Shown in pieces: positions 7,381-16,600 of a stretch of 22,129 nucleotides of DNA. The stretch covers positions 1-22,129 of the forward strand of contig DDLV01000005.1 in NCBI GenBank assembly GCA_002340325.1. Direction: 5' to 3'. The position numbers and the translations under genes are program-made. The number at the start of each line of letters is the position of its first letter. The stretch's first letter is position 1. The notes below the pieces were generated by a model. That model was not told the origin of the DNA, searched no databases, and saw nothing but the letters and a program-made list of their open reading frames with translations. The stretch is from Glaciecola sp. UBA2563 (lineage in GTDB: Bacteria; Pseudomonadota; Gammaproteobacteria; Enterobacterales; Alteromonadaceae).

Positions 7381-9855
7381 ATGAAGTTAAGAAAATTTTT
7401 TATGTTGTCGCTGATTGCGACTGCTCTCCCTAGTTACGCACAATCAAATTACGATTTTGTCGTCGAAGATATCCGAGTTGAAGGCCTCCAGCGTGTTGCA
7501 TTAGGTGCCGCCCTTACGTATTTGCCGGTGCAGCGTGGCGATGCAATGAATAAATTCAGAATTACGCAATTAATTCGCTCATTGTACTCATCCACACACT
7601 TTGAATCAGTAAAGATATTTCGAGACGGCTCAACGCTCGTTGTCGAGGTGGCCGAACGTCCAACTATTTCAAGCATAGAATTTGACGGTAATGACGACAT
7701 TAAAGACGAGCAATTGCAGGAGAGCCTTGATGGTTCGGGAATACGCATAGGCGAACCGCTAGACAAAACAGTCATCAGCTCAATTGAAAATGGACTCAAA
7801 GACTTTTTTTACAGCATTGGTAAATATAACGCCGAAGTTGAAGCAATGATCACACCTCTTCCGAGGAACAGAGTAGATTTAAAACTCAAATTTGAAGAAG
7901 GTGATGCGGCCGAGATACAGCAAATAAACATTGTTGGTAATGAAGTTTTTGACGACACTGAGCTACTTAGTCAAATGGAGCTTCAGTTCGGCGCCCCGTG
8001 GTGGAACTTTCTCGCCGAAACTCGATACCAACAGCAGACACTGTCAGGTGACCTTGAAACTATCGTTAGCTATTACAAAGACCGTGGATACCTGCAGTTC
8101 AATATAGACTCAACGCAAGTGTCTATGGCACCAGAAAAAGACGGCATTTATATAACGCTTAACGTTACCGAGGGAGCGACTTACAATATTTCTGATGTAG
8201 AGCTTGTCGGAGATTTATTGGGTTTTGAAGATTTCGTATCAAACATTTTACCGATTCGTTCAGGCGACCTTTATAACCAAGCGGAAGTCACCTATGCAGA
8301 GGAGTTTATCGCCAAGTACTTAGGTCGGTTTGGTTATGCATATCCCAATGTTACGACTATTCCAGAAATCAATGAAGAAGATAAAACGGTAAAGCTCACA
8401 TTGTCCGTTGACCCAGGTAAACGCATTTATGTAAGACGAATTACATTTGAAGGCAACGATACCACTGCTGACAAGGTGTTGCGCCAAAATACTGTTCAAC
8501 TTGAGAGTACTTGGCTGTCTGAACCCCTATTGGAAACTTCGAAATTGCAACTGTCTCGTCTAACTTACATGGATGAAGTTGAATATGAAACGATACGGAT
8601 CCCAGGTGAAGAAGATAAAGTCGATGTTGTGTTCAATGTCAAAGAGCAGCCTGCAGGGTCATTCAATGCTGGTATCGGTTATGGTGATGCAACTAAACTA
8701 AGCCTTCAAGCAGGTATTCAACAAGACAACTTTTTAGGCACGGGCAAACGCATCGGCTTAAATATATCGACGGTTTCATACCAGTCCACTGCCCAAATCA
8801 CGTATTTGGATCCCTTTTTCACCGTCGATGGCATTAGCTTGGGTGGCAGCATTGCATACAGTGAATTCGATGGCAGTGATTTTAATACGGTCAGATATAA
8901 CACCAAGCGCTGGTCTATAGGTGGCACTGTTGGGTATCCAATTAATGAAGTCAATCGGATTAGCTTCGGTCTGACGTATTCAAACGTAGAGTTGACGTCA
9001 GATAACACTAATTTTGAGCAAACTCGTGCATTTTACCAGCAGTTTGAAGATCCGAACGATCCAGAAGCACCCATTGAATATGATAGTTTACTCGCCGCGG
9101 TTAACTGGACGCGAAATACCCTCAATAGAGGATTGTTCCCAACAGCAGGTTCCTCTCAGCGGTTGTCATTAAGTGCCACAACGCCAAACTCTGATGTTAA
9201 CTACTTCAAAATTATTGCAGACACAAAATGGTATTTCCCATTAACTCGCAACCAGAAATGGACGGTATTGGCGCGTCTGCGTCTTGGCTATGGTAATGGT
9301 TATGGCGATAAAGATGGGATTGAACAAACACTTCCATTTACCGAAAATTTTACAGCAGGTGGTTCAGACACGTTACGAGGATTTGAAAACAACACAGTGG
9401 GACCTCGCGGAGTTTTCAGGACGAGGCAAGTTATTGGGTTTACGCCAAATGGCACGCCAATATTTGGTGATCCTAGTTTAGACACGCTACAACTTTCTCG
9501 ACGCAGTTTAGGCGGCAACGCAATGGCACTAGGCGGTGTCGAAATGATTGTCCCCACGCCTTTTGTGGATGAAGAATTTGATAACTCCGTTCGAACCAGT
9601 TTGTTTTTTGATATCGGTAATGTATGGGATACCGAATTTAGATTTGAAGATTACGAAAACCTTGACGTTGTTGGTGAGTCGTCTGAGGCATTCGCAGATT
9701 ACAGTGATTGGAGCTATTATCGAAGTTCAGCCGGACTTTCTATCCAATGGATCTCACCAATGGGGCCAATGGTATTTAGTTTCTCGCGCGCCATTAAAGA
9801 AAGAGAAGGCGATGACGCGAGATTCTTTACATTCAACATTGGATCGACTTTCTAG
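7381..9855 (+). CDS. bamA: Outer membrane protein assembly factor BamA
   Basis: BamA is the essential Omp85 pore that folds and inserts beta-barrel proteins into the outer membrane. The 824-aa precursor starts with a signal peptide, MKLRKFFMLSLIATALPSYA, with likely cleavage after A20. Five POTRA domains follow (about residues 24-425), then a 16-strand barrel. The conserved lid-loop motif RGF is at R666-F668 within DTLRGFENNTVGPRG. The protein ends in aromatic FNIGSTF, a terminal phenylalanine like other outer-membrane barrels. It is slightly longer than E. coli BamA (810). The 45-bp gap after rseP shows no good Shine-Dalgarno close to the ATG. Its periplasmic chaperone partner Skp is the next gene. 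Confidence 0.98.
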   Translation: MKLRKFFMLSLIATALPSYAQSNYDFVVEDIRVEGLQRVALGAALTYLPVQRGDAMNKFRITQLIRSLYSSTHFESVKIFRDGSTLVVEVAERPTISSIEFDGNDDIKDEQLQESLDGSGIRIGEPLDKTVISSIENGLKDFFYSIGKYNAEVEAMITPLPRNRVDLKLKFEEGDAAEIQQINIVGNEVFDDTELLSQMELQFGAPWWNFLAETRYQQQTLSGDLETIVSYYKDRGYLQFNIDSTQVSMAPEKDGIYITLNVTEGATYNISDVELVGDLLGFEDFVSNILPIRSGDLYNQAEVTYAEEFIAKYLGRFGYAYPNVTTIPEINEEDKTVKLTLSVDPGKRIYVRRITFEGNDTTADKVLRQNTVQLESTWLSEPLLETSKLQLSRLTYMDEVEYETIRIPGEEDKVDVVFNVKEQPAGSFNAGIGYGDATKLSLQAGIQQDNFLGTGKRIGLNISTVSYQSTAQITYLDPFFTVDGISLGGSIAYSEFDGSDFNTVRYNTKRWSIGGTVGYPINEVNRISFGLTYSNVELTSDNTNFEQTRAFYQQFEDPNDPEAPIEYDSLLAAVNWTRNTLNRGLFPTAGSSQRLSLSATTPNSDVNYFKIIADTKWYFPLTRNQKWTVLARLRLGYGNGYGDKDGIEQTLPFTENFTAGGSDTLRGFENNTVGPRGVFRTRQVIGFTPNGTPIFGDPSLDTLQLSRRSLGGNAMALGGVEMIVPTPFVDEEFDNSVRTSLFFDIGNVWDTEFRFEDYENLDVVGESSEAFADYSDWSYYRSSAGLSIQWISPMGPMVFSFSRAIKEREGDDARFFTFNIGSTF

Positions 9856-9867
9856 ACAGGGTATAAT
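9839..9867 (+). promoter_or_regulatory. Candidate sigma-70 promoter for skp
   Basis: A consensus -10 box TATAAT lies at 9862-9867, just after the bamA stop. TTGGAT at 9839-9844, inside the last bamA codons, could be the -35 with a 17-bp spacer, but it matches TTGACA at only three positions. The bases after the -10, GCGCGCC, form a GC-rich discriminator like those of stringently controlled stable-RNA promoters. The predicted start would be roughly 60 bp before the skp start codon. This is a pattern call only. Confidence 0.5.
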
Positions 9868-9931
9868 GCGCGCCCTTAAATAGTTGCCCGACACACATAT
9901 CAAAGGTTTAACCGAATTAGAGGAGTTTATT

Positions 9932-10450
9932 TTGAAAACAATTACTAGAGTAGTGACTAGTGCAATATTTTTAGTCATGAGCTTGACGTCGTTGACTGCC
10001 GCTGCGGAGCAGAAGATTGCCATCGTTGATGTGCAACGCGTGTTGCAATCGTTACCACAATTGGCAACCATCGAGCAGACAATAAATGCTGAGTTTGCAG
10101 AAAGACGACAAGAAGTACAAAAGCTCCAGTCTGACGGCAATTTTATGGTGCAAAAACTACAGCGCGAATCCGCAACAATGAGTGAAGATGAAAAAAATCA
10201 GCTTCAACAAGAAATTCAACAGTTAGGCGAAGAGTTGCAGTCCAAAGGACAACCATTGCAACAAGAGATACAGATACGCACCAATCAAGAGCGTGATAAA
10301 CTTCTCAGCCTGATAGAACAAGCAATTGATGCTATTGCTGCAGAAAAAGACTTTGATTTGGTATTGAATGCCGCGGTTGTGCCGTTTGCAAAATCACAGC
10401 ACGACATATCTCAAGATGTACTTGACCAAGTAAGCAACGTTAAATTCTAG
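9932..10450 (+). CDS. skp: Periplasmic chaperone Skp (OmpH family)
   Basis: Skp is a trimeric periplasmic holdase that carries unfolded outer-membrane proteins to the Bam complex. I place the start at TTG 9932, because AGAGGAG (9919-9925) lies six bases upstream and translation from there gives a proper signal peptide, MKTITRVVTSAIFLVMSLTS followed by LTAAA, with cleavage likely after A25. An in-frame TTG at 9884 would add 16 residues ahead of the signal peptide and is unlikely. The mature start EQKIAIVDVQRVLQSLPQ matches OmpH proteins. The middle is a Gln/Glu-rich coiled coil, the tentacle region. The product is 172 aa against 161 in E. coli. In related genomes lpxD follows; here a terminator follows instead. 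Confidence 0.95.
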   Translation: MKTITRVVTSAIFLVMSLTSLTAAAEQKIAIVDVQRVLQSLPQLATIEQTINAEFAERRQEVQKLQSDGNFMVQKLQRESATMSEDEKNQLQQEIQQLGEELQSKGQPLQQEIQIRTNQERDKLLSLIEQAIDAIAAEKDFDLVLNAAVVPFAKSQHDISQDVLDQVSNVKF

Positions 10451-10468
10451 GAAACACCTTCTTGAATA

Positions 10469-10504
10469 AAATCAGGCCAAAATACCTTGGTCTGATTTGT
10501 TTTT
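10469..10504 (+). terminator. Strong intrinsic terminator after skp
   Basis: AAATCAGGCCAA (10469-10480) pairs with TTGGTCTGATTT (10487-10498) over 12 bp with one G-T wobble, around the loop AATACC, followed by a T-rich tract (GTTTTTGTT from 10499). It ends the transcript after skp, so fabZ-lpxA-lpxB must rely on another promoter or on read-through. Confidence 0.9.
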
Positions 10505-10566
10505 GTTCACACACACCGTATCTTATTGCGTTATTGCACCTACTGCGAAAAAATAACAACAATAAC

Positions 10567-10591
10567 AGTTATGATTAGAAAAAAGTTATGA
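10567..10591 (+). repeat. Short direct repeat AGTTATGA upstream of fabZ
   Basis: AGTTATGA occurs at 10567-10574 and again at 10584-10591, a 17-bp period, in the A-rich leader between the skp terminator and fabZ. The first copy contains TATGAT (10570-10575), a possible -10 box, but no acceptable -35 lies at the right distance. The repeat could be a regulator site or chance in AT-rich DNA. Nothing else is recognisable in the gap 10505-10632. Confidence 0.3.
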
Positions 10592-10632
10592 CAACGGAAT
10601 AGAGACTAGACCTAATCAATAAGGAGATACGT

Positions 10633-11079
10633 TTGTCAAACACACTCAATACTATAGAAATCAAAGAAATTATGTCGTTGCTGCCGCATCGATATCCAAT
10701 GCTTTTGATTGATCGCGTAACGGACTATGAAATCAATAAATCCATTAGCGCATACAAAAACATAACGATAAATGAAGGTTTGTTTAACGGGCATTTCCCG
10801 GGAGAGCCCATTTTTCCTGGCGTGATGATATTAGAAGCAATGGCGCAAGCCGCTGGCGTGTTAGGGTTTAAATCGATGGGAAATAGCGACAAGCTGTACT
10901 TATATGCCGGCATCGACAAAGCGAGATTCAAAGCACCCGTTGTGCCAGGCGATCGATTAGATATTGCGGTGAATTATATTAAGGAACGCAGAGGCATATG
11001 GAAGTTTGAGGGCGTTGCTAGCGTTGATGGGAAAGACGTTTGTACCGCTGACTTTATGTGCGCTATCCGAGACTTTTAA
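10633..11079 (+). CDS. fabZ: 3-hydroxyacyl-ACP dehydratase FabZ
   Basis: FabZ dehydrates (3R)-hydroxyacyl-ACP in fatty acid elongation. It competes with LpxA for 3-hydroxyacyl-ACP, so the two genes sit side by side. The 148-aa protein has a hot-dog fold. LPHRYPMLLIDR and NGHFPGEPIFPGVMILEAMA carry the catalytic pair H54 and E68, the same numbers as in E. coli. The start is TTG at 10633 with a strong AAGGAG (10621-10626) six bases upstream. Only one base separates its stop from the lpxA start. The normal upstream neighbour lpxD is missing. Confidence 0.98.
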   Translation: MSNTLNTIEIKEIMSLLPHRYPMLLIDRVTDYEINKSISAYKNITINEGLFNGHFPGEPIFPGVMILEAMAQAAGVLGFKSMGNSDKLYLYAGIDKARFKAPVVPGDRLDIAVNYIKERRGIWKFEGVASVDGKDVCTADFMCAIRDF

Positions 11080-11080
11080 T

Positions 11081-11851
11081 ATGATCCATTCCTCATCTAT
11101 CGTATCTGAAAATGCTACCCTGCACCCAAGTGTCACGATTGGACCATTCTGCATTATTGGTGATGATGTAACCATCGATGAGGGCACGAAAATCCATAGT
11201 CATACGGTTGTAAAAGGTCACACTAAAATTGGCAAAAACAATGAGTTTTTCCAATTCTGCTCTATCGGTGAAGATTGCCAGGACAAAAAATACGCGGGTG
11301 AAACGACGTATCTTGAGATAGGTGATAATAACGTTTTTAGAGAATCCTGCACAATTCACAGAGGCACTATTCAAGATAATGCTACTACCACAATAGGCAG
11401 TCGAAATTTGTTTATGGTTGGTGCTCATCTGGCGCATGATTGTAGAGTAGGAGATGACTGCATTCTGGCAAACAACGCGACAATAGCTGGCCATGTGCAT
11501 ATTGGAAATTTCGCTATCTTAGGCGGTATGACGGCAGTACATCAGTTTTGTCATATTGGCGATCATGCTATGACTGGAGGCGGTGCAATTCTGCTTAGAG
11601 ACCTGCCGCCATACGTAATGTATAACGGCGTGAAACAAATACCGCAAGGTATTAATAGCGAAGGATTAAAGCGGCGCGGTTTTTCAAGTGAAGACATTCA
11701 ATTGATTAAACGCGCTTACAAAATAATCTACAGAAACAATAATACCATTGATGAAGCTAGGGCATTGATTAATGACATGGCCAACGAGCATTCTGTTTTG
11801 AAGGTACTCAATGTCTTCTTACAGAACAACAATCGAGGTTTGGCTCGATAA
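11081..11851 (+). CDS. lpxA: UDP-N-acetylglucosamine O-acyltransferase LpxA
   Basis: LpxA transfers a 3-hydroxyacyl chain from ACP to the 3-OH of UDP-GlcNAc, the first step of lipid A synthesis. I use ATG 11081, one base after the fabZ stop, giving 256 aa (E. coli 262) beginning MIHSSSIVSENATLHP; the frame is open further upstream but that would lie inside fabZ. There is no clear Shine-Dalgarno, so it is probably coupled to fabZ. The left-handed beta-helix repeats are visible as hexapeptides with Ile or Val at every sixth position. The catalytic histidine is H119 in GAHLAHDC, equivalent to E. coli H125. The residue equivalent to chain-length determinant G173 is also glycine (G167), suggesting a long acyl chain; that is an inference. 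GLKRRGFS in the C-terminal domain is conserved. Confidence 0.97.
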   Translation: MIHSSSIVSENATLHPSVTIGPFCIIGDDVTIDEGTKIHSHTVVKGHTKIGKNNEFFQFCSIGEDCQDKKYAGETTYLEIGDNNVFRESCTIHRGTIQDNATTTIGSRNLFMVGAHLAHDCRVGDDCILANNATIAGHVHIGNFAILGGMTAVHQFCHIGDHAMTGGGAILLRDLPPYVMYNGVKQIPQGINSEGLKRRGFSSEDIQLIKRAYKIIYRNNNTIDEARALINDMANEHSVLKVLNVFLQNNNRGLAR

Positions 11852-11863
11852 CGGGGGCGTTGT

Positions 11864-13015
11864 TTGCGTATAGGCATGATTGCAGGGGAAGCTTCTGGCG
11901 ATATTATTGCTGCGGGCTTAATACGCGAATTAAAAGCGCTATATCCCGACGCAACCTTTGAAGGTATTGGCGGTAGTCAGATGATATCGGAAGGCTTTAA
12001 CAGCATTGAAGATATGAACAAACTGTCGGTTATGGGGCTTGTTGAAGTACTTAAACATCTGCCTTCTCTGCTCAGCGTCAAACGCAAAATAATACAATAC
12101 TTCGTCGAAAATCCTCCTGATGTATTTATTGGTGTAGACGCTCCCGATTTTAACTTACCTATTGAAACCAGACTCAAGAAAAGCGGCGTAAAAACCGTTC
12201 ATTATATCAGTCCAAGTGTTTGGGCTTGGCGCGAAGGTCGCATCCACAAAATCGCAAAAGCAACGAATCTGGTTTTAGGTATTTTTCCGTTTGAATCTAA
12301 ACACTATGAGAAACACGGCTATCCTTATCGATTTGTTGGTCACTCTATGGCAGATGAAATACCTCTAACGCCAGATAAAAAACACGCCAGAGAAAAGCTT
12401 AATATAGGTGATGACCAACTTGTATTGGGGCTTTTGCCCGGCTCGCGTGCAAGAGAAATTGAATCACTGCTTGAGGTATTCCTCAAATCCGCGGAGCTGT
12501 TTTTAAATAGGCAGGAAAAGAAGAATTTTCTTGTCGTTATACCCGCTGTAAATCAGCAACGACAGGAACAAATTGAAAGTATCTTGTTAGCGAATAATGT
12601 GAGTTTTGAGGTTAAAATTAACCAACAAGTAGCACGCGATACCATGATTGCATCTGATGTTGTATTACTTGCATCCGGTACCGCAAGTCTAGAATGTATG
12701 CTGTGTAAACGTCCTATGGTAGTGGCCTACAAGTTATCGTTCGTCACCCATAAAATGATGGAGAAACTCTATATGCCAGACTATTTTGCGTTACCGAATA
12801 TTTTGGCAAACGAATTATTAGTGCCTGAGTTTATTCAAGAGCAGGTGAATCCGGAAAATTTGAGTAAACACTTACACGAACAGTTAAATGTGAATTCTGA
12901 TTATGTGCTATCGCGATTTTCATCTATACATAAATTACTGCGGCAAGACGCCAGTAAACAAGCTTCCCTCGCGATAAAGCATCTGCTTGAACACAACGAA
13001 AGTGTCATCAATTAA
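11864..13015 (+). CDS. lpxB: Lipid-A-disaccharide synthase LpxB
   Basis: LpxB is a peripheral membrane GT19 glycosyltransferase that joins 2,3-diacylglucosamine-1-phosphate (lipid X) to UDP-2,3-diacylglucosamine, forming the lipid A disaccharide. The 383-aa product equals the E. coli length (382). Motifs are IAGEASGDIIAAGLIREL at the N-terminus, DVFIGVDAPDFNL, VHYISPSVWAWREGR, RFVGHSMADEIPL, LLPGSRAREIE, and LASGTASLECMLCKRPMVVAYK in the nucleotide-sugar site. The start is TTG at 11864, with a G-run GGGGG (11853-11857) as ribosome binding site and 12 bp after lpxA. Its lipid X substrate requires LpxD and LpxH, neither of which is in this window. Confidence 0.97.
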   Translation: MRIGMIAGEASGDIIAAGLIRELKALYPDATFEGIGGSQMISEGFNSIEDMNKLSVMGLVEVLKHLPSLLSVKRKIIQYFVENPPDVFIGVDAPDFNLPIETRLKKSGVKTVHYISPSVWAWREGRIHKIAKATNLVLGIFPFESKHYEKHGYPYRFVGHSMADEIPLTPDKKHAREKLNIGDDQLVLGLLPGSRAREIESLLEVFLKSAELFLNRQEKKNFLVVIPAVNQQRQEQIESILLANNVSFEVKINQQVARDTMIASDVVLLASGTASLECMLCKRPMVVAYKLSFVTHKMMEKLYMPDYFALPNILANELLVPEFIQEQVNPENLSKHLHEQLNVNSDYVLSRFSSIHKLLRQDASKQASLAIKHLLEHNESVIN

Positions 13016-13025
13016 GGGCAACCGC

Positions 13026-13631
13026 ATGCAACATGATAACGACAGAATACGCATAATCGCCGGTACTGATGAAGTTGGTAGAGGACCGTTGGTAGGTGAT
13101 GTTGTTGCAGCCGCGGTCATATTACCTTTATCCCATGGTATAGAAGGTATCAAAGACTCAAAGAAACTTTCAGAGAAAAGAAGAGAGCTATTGGCAAGCA
13201 AGATCAAACAACGCGCGTCGGCATGGGCGATTGGTCGCGCAAACCCATCTGAGATAGATGCATTAAATATTTTACATGCGAGTATGCTCGCAATGAATCG
13301 AGCTGTATCCGCCTTGTCAGTTCGACCTGATCATGTATTGGTTGATGGAAATCGATTACCTGATTGGGATTTTAGTGCCGAGGCTGTTGTGAAAGGCGAT
13401 AGCCTTTATGAACAAATCGCTGCTGCGTCAATTATCGCTAAAGTCGAAAGAGACAATGACATGAAAGAATTAGATGTCGTTTATCCCGACTATGGATTTG
13501 CCAATCACAAGGGATATCCGACGCCCAAACATCTCACCATACTTTCTAGACTGGGCCCACTACCCATGTATCGAAGCAGCTTTAAACCGGTTAAAAACGC
13601 AGCGTCTATTGCGCACAAGGAAACTAAATAG
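13026..13631 (+). CDS. rnhB: Ribonuclease HII
   Basis: RNase HII cuts RNA in RNA-DNA hybrids and removes single misincorporated ribonucleotides from DNA. I place the start at ATG 13026, ten bases after the lpxB stop and with AAGGG at 13014-13018. The frame is open upstream to an ATG at 12987, but that lies within lpxB and adds nothing recognisable. The resulting 201 aa (E. coli 198) begins with AGTDEVGRGPLVGDVVAAAV, with catalytic D15 and E16, followed by DSKKLSEKRR, ILHASMLAMNRAV, LVDGNRLP and VVKGDSLYEQIAAASIIAKV. HKGYPTPKHL is near the end. The lpxB-rnhB-dnaE order is conserved. Confidence 0.97.
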   Translation: MQHDNDRIRIIAGTDEVGRGPLVGDVVAAAVILPLSHGIEGIKDSKKLSEKRRELLASKIKQRASAWAIGRANPSEIDALNILHASMLAMNRAVSALSVRPDHVLVDGNRLPDWDFSAEAVVKGDSLYEQIAAASIIAKVERDNDMKELDVVYPDYGFANHKGYPTPKHLTILSRLGPLPMYRSSFKPVKNAASIAHKETK

Positions 13632-16600
13632 TGGCAAGTACTTTTGTTCATCTTAGTGTCCACAGCGACTTTTCAATGATTGACGGTTTAAACAAGATCA
13701 ATCCAATCCTCGATGCCGTCGCTGGTGCAGATATGCCAGCAATTTCCGTTACTGACCAAATGAACTTGTGCGGTTTGATAAGGTTTTACTCAGGCGCGCA
13801 AGCTCGCGGAATAAAGCCGATTGTCGGCTGCGATATCAACATTTTAAGTGATGCCATCGACGACTTCATCGGCAAAATGACATTCCTTGCTATGGATAAT
13901 ACGGGTTATAAAAATATCACCTGCATTATCTCTAGCGCTTATTCCAGAGGCCATATTCAGTACAAAGCCGTCGCAGATACTGCATGGCTAACAAAATACA
14001 ATGAAGGTGTCATTTTGTTATCGGGCGGTATGGATAGCGACTTAGGCGAGCTACTCACAAAGGGAAAAATGCAAGAGGCAAAAGCTGTTGCAGAGCAATA
14101 TGCAAGCGTGTTTCCCAATCGCTTTTATATCGAGGTGAGCAGAATTGGACGCGAAGGTGAACCATCGTATGTGTTTAATGCTGTTACTTTGGCCGCAGAA
14201 TTAGGATTGCCAGTGGTGGCGACAAACTGTGTTAGATTTCTTCACAAGCAGGACTTTGCAGCACACGAGATAAGGACATGTATTGCCGAAGGATACACGC
14301 TGGAAGACAACAGACGACCAAAGAATTACACAACACAACAATATCTAAAGTCTAGCGAGGAAATGCAGGAGCTGTTCAGCGATATACCGCAAGCGCTTGC
14401 AAATACGCTGGAGATTGCAAAGCGATGCAATGTTGACCTGACCTTAGGCGAGTACTTTTTACCTAAATTTCCAACGGGCGAAATGACAACGGAAGCGTTT
14501 TTGATTGAAAAATCCAAACAAGGATTAGAGCATCGACTACGCGCATTGTTTCCCGATGAATCCATAAGAGAGCAGCATAGAGCCGACTACGAGTCTCGTT
14601 TAGACATAGAATTGAAAGTTATTAACGACATGGGGTTCCCAGGCTACTTTCTTATTGTGATGGAGTTTATTCAATGGAGCAAAGATAACAATATCCCGGT
14701 TGGCCCTGGTAGAGGGTCCGGGGCTGGTTCACTTGTCGCATACGCACTTGATATAACAGACCTTGATCCGCTTGAATTCGATCTGCTTTTTGAGCGCTTT
14801 TTGAACCCAGAGCGCGTATCGATGCCAGATTTTGATATCGATTTTTGTATGGACCGGCGAGATGAAGTTATCGACCACGTCGCACAAATGTACGGGCGTG
14901 ACGCAGTGTCACAGATTATTACCTTTGGTACCATGGCTGCAAAAGCGGTCATCAGGGATGTTGGGCGCGTGCAGGGACAACCCTATGGGTTTGTTGATCG
15001 AATAGCAAAATTAGTGCCCCCTGATCCGGGAATGACGTTAAAAAAAGCATTTGATGTCGAGCCAAGGCTACAGGAGATTTATGATAAGGACGACGAAGTC
15101 AAAGAGCTTATTGACATGGCGCGCGTACTAGAAGGTGTTACTCGAAATGCAGGTAAGCACGCTGGTGGCGTGGTCATCTCGCCCACATCCATAACGGATT
15201 TTGCACCGCTTTATTGCGACGAGAATGGTGAAAACCCTGTCACTCAATACGACAAAAACGATGTAGAAACGGCAGGTTTAGTCAAATTTGATTTTCTTGG
15301 ACTTCGTACCTTAACCATTATCCAATGGGCGTTGGAAACGGCAAAGCAGGTTCGAGGCATTGATATCGACATTACTAAAATCCCACTGGACGATACGCAA
15401 TCCTTTGAGTCACTTCAAAAAGCTGAAACAACCGCTGTTTTCCAGTTAGAATCCAGAGGTATGAAGGATTTAATTAAGCGCCTTCAACCAGACTGCTTTG
15501 AAGATATTATCGCCCTTGTAGCGCTGTTTAGACCTGGTCCATTACAATCGGGGATGGTGGATAATTTTATTGATAGAAAACACGGTAGAGAAGCAATTTC
15601 CTATCCGGATGAGAAGTATCAACATGAGTGTTTACAAGAAATACTTGAACCTACCTACGGCATAATTCTTTATCAAGAACAAGTCATGCAAATTGCGCAG
15701 GAGATGTCTGGTTATACGCTTGGAGGAGCGGATTTATTGCGGCGCGCGATGGGTAAGAAAAAACCTGAGGAGATGGCGAAACAGCGTTCGAGTTTCGAGT
15801 TAGGTGCCAAGGATAACGATATCAACCCAGAGTTGGCGATGAAGATCTTCGATTTGGTAGAAAAATTTGCCGGTTATGGATTCAACAAATCGCATTCAGC
15901 GGCATATGCCTTGGTGTCTTATCAAACGCTGTATTTAAAAACCCACTATCCAGCGGAATTTATGGCTGCAGTACTATCTGCAGATATGGATAACACCGAA
16001 AAAGTTGTTACATTTATAGACGAGTGTCAGCGAATGGGACTAGATGTTCTGCCACCTGATTTAAACACCGGCCAGTACAAGTTCACTGTCAATGAAAAAG
16101 GCCAAATTGTGTATGGTATAGGCGCGGTTAAGGGTGTTGGGTTGGGGCCGGTTGAAGCCATTATTGAAGCAAGACAAGCGCACGGACAATTTACGGATTT
16201 GTTTGACTTTTGTGCCAAAGTAGATGTAAAAAAAATTAATCGTCGCGTCATGGAAAAACTGATTTTGTCAGGTGCAATGGATACCTTCAGCGGCACCCAC
16301 AGAGCGTCCTTGATGGCAACGGTCAAAGATGCTATTGACAGAGCAACGCAAACGGCACAGGCGGCCTTATCGGGACAAGGCGACCTATTTGGTACTGAAA
16401 TTCAGGACGAAGCTGAAGTTGCTATCGCTTACAAACAGGTACCGAAGTGGTCCGAACCCGTTTGGTTGGATGGCGAAAAAGAGACCTTAGGCCTATATTT
16501 AACCGGACATCCGATTAATCATTACGTCGATGAGTTAAAGCAATACACACAAATGCGTTTAAAAGATGTTCGTCCTACTCGAAGAGAGTCTCCGGTAAGT

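Noticed and set aside
9548..9883. Plus-strand open frame overlapping the bamA 3' end
   Set aside because: It is a shifted reading of bamA barrel codons and matches no known small protein.
9884..9931. Earlier TTG start for skp
   Set aside because: It would place 16 residues before the signal peptide, while TTG 9932 has a strong Shine-Dalgarno and gives a canonical signal peptide.
10451..10632. Possible remnant of lpxD in the skp-fabZ gap
   Set aside because: The gap is fully taken up by the terminator and an A-rich leader, and no hexapeptide-repeat coding sequence is visible in any frame.
11006..11080. Upstream ATG extension of lpxA inside fabZ
   Set aside because: LpxA homology begins at MIHSSSIV (11081), and the extension is an out-of-frame reading of fabZ.
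12987..13025. Upstream ATG extension of rnhB inside lpxB
   Set aside because: ATG 13026 has an AAGGG ribosome binding site and gives the usual RNase HII length; the extension has no family similarity.
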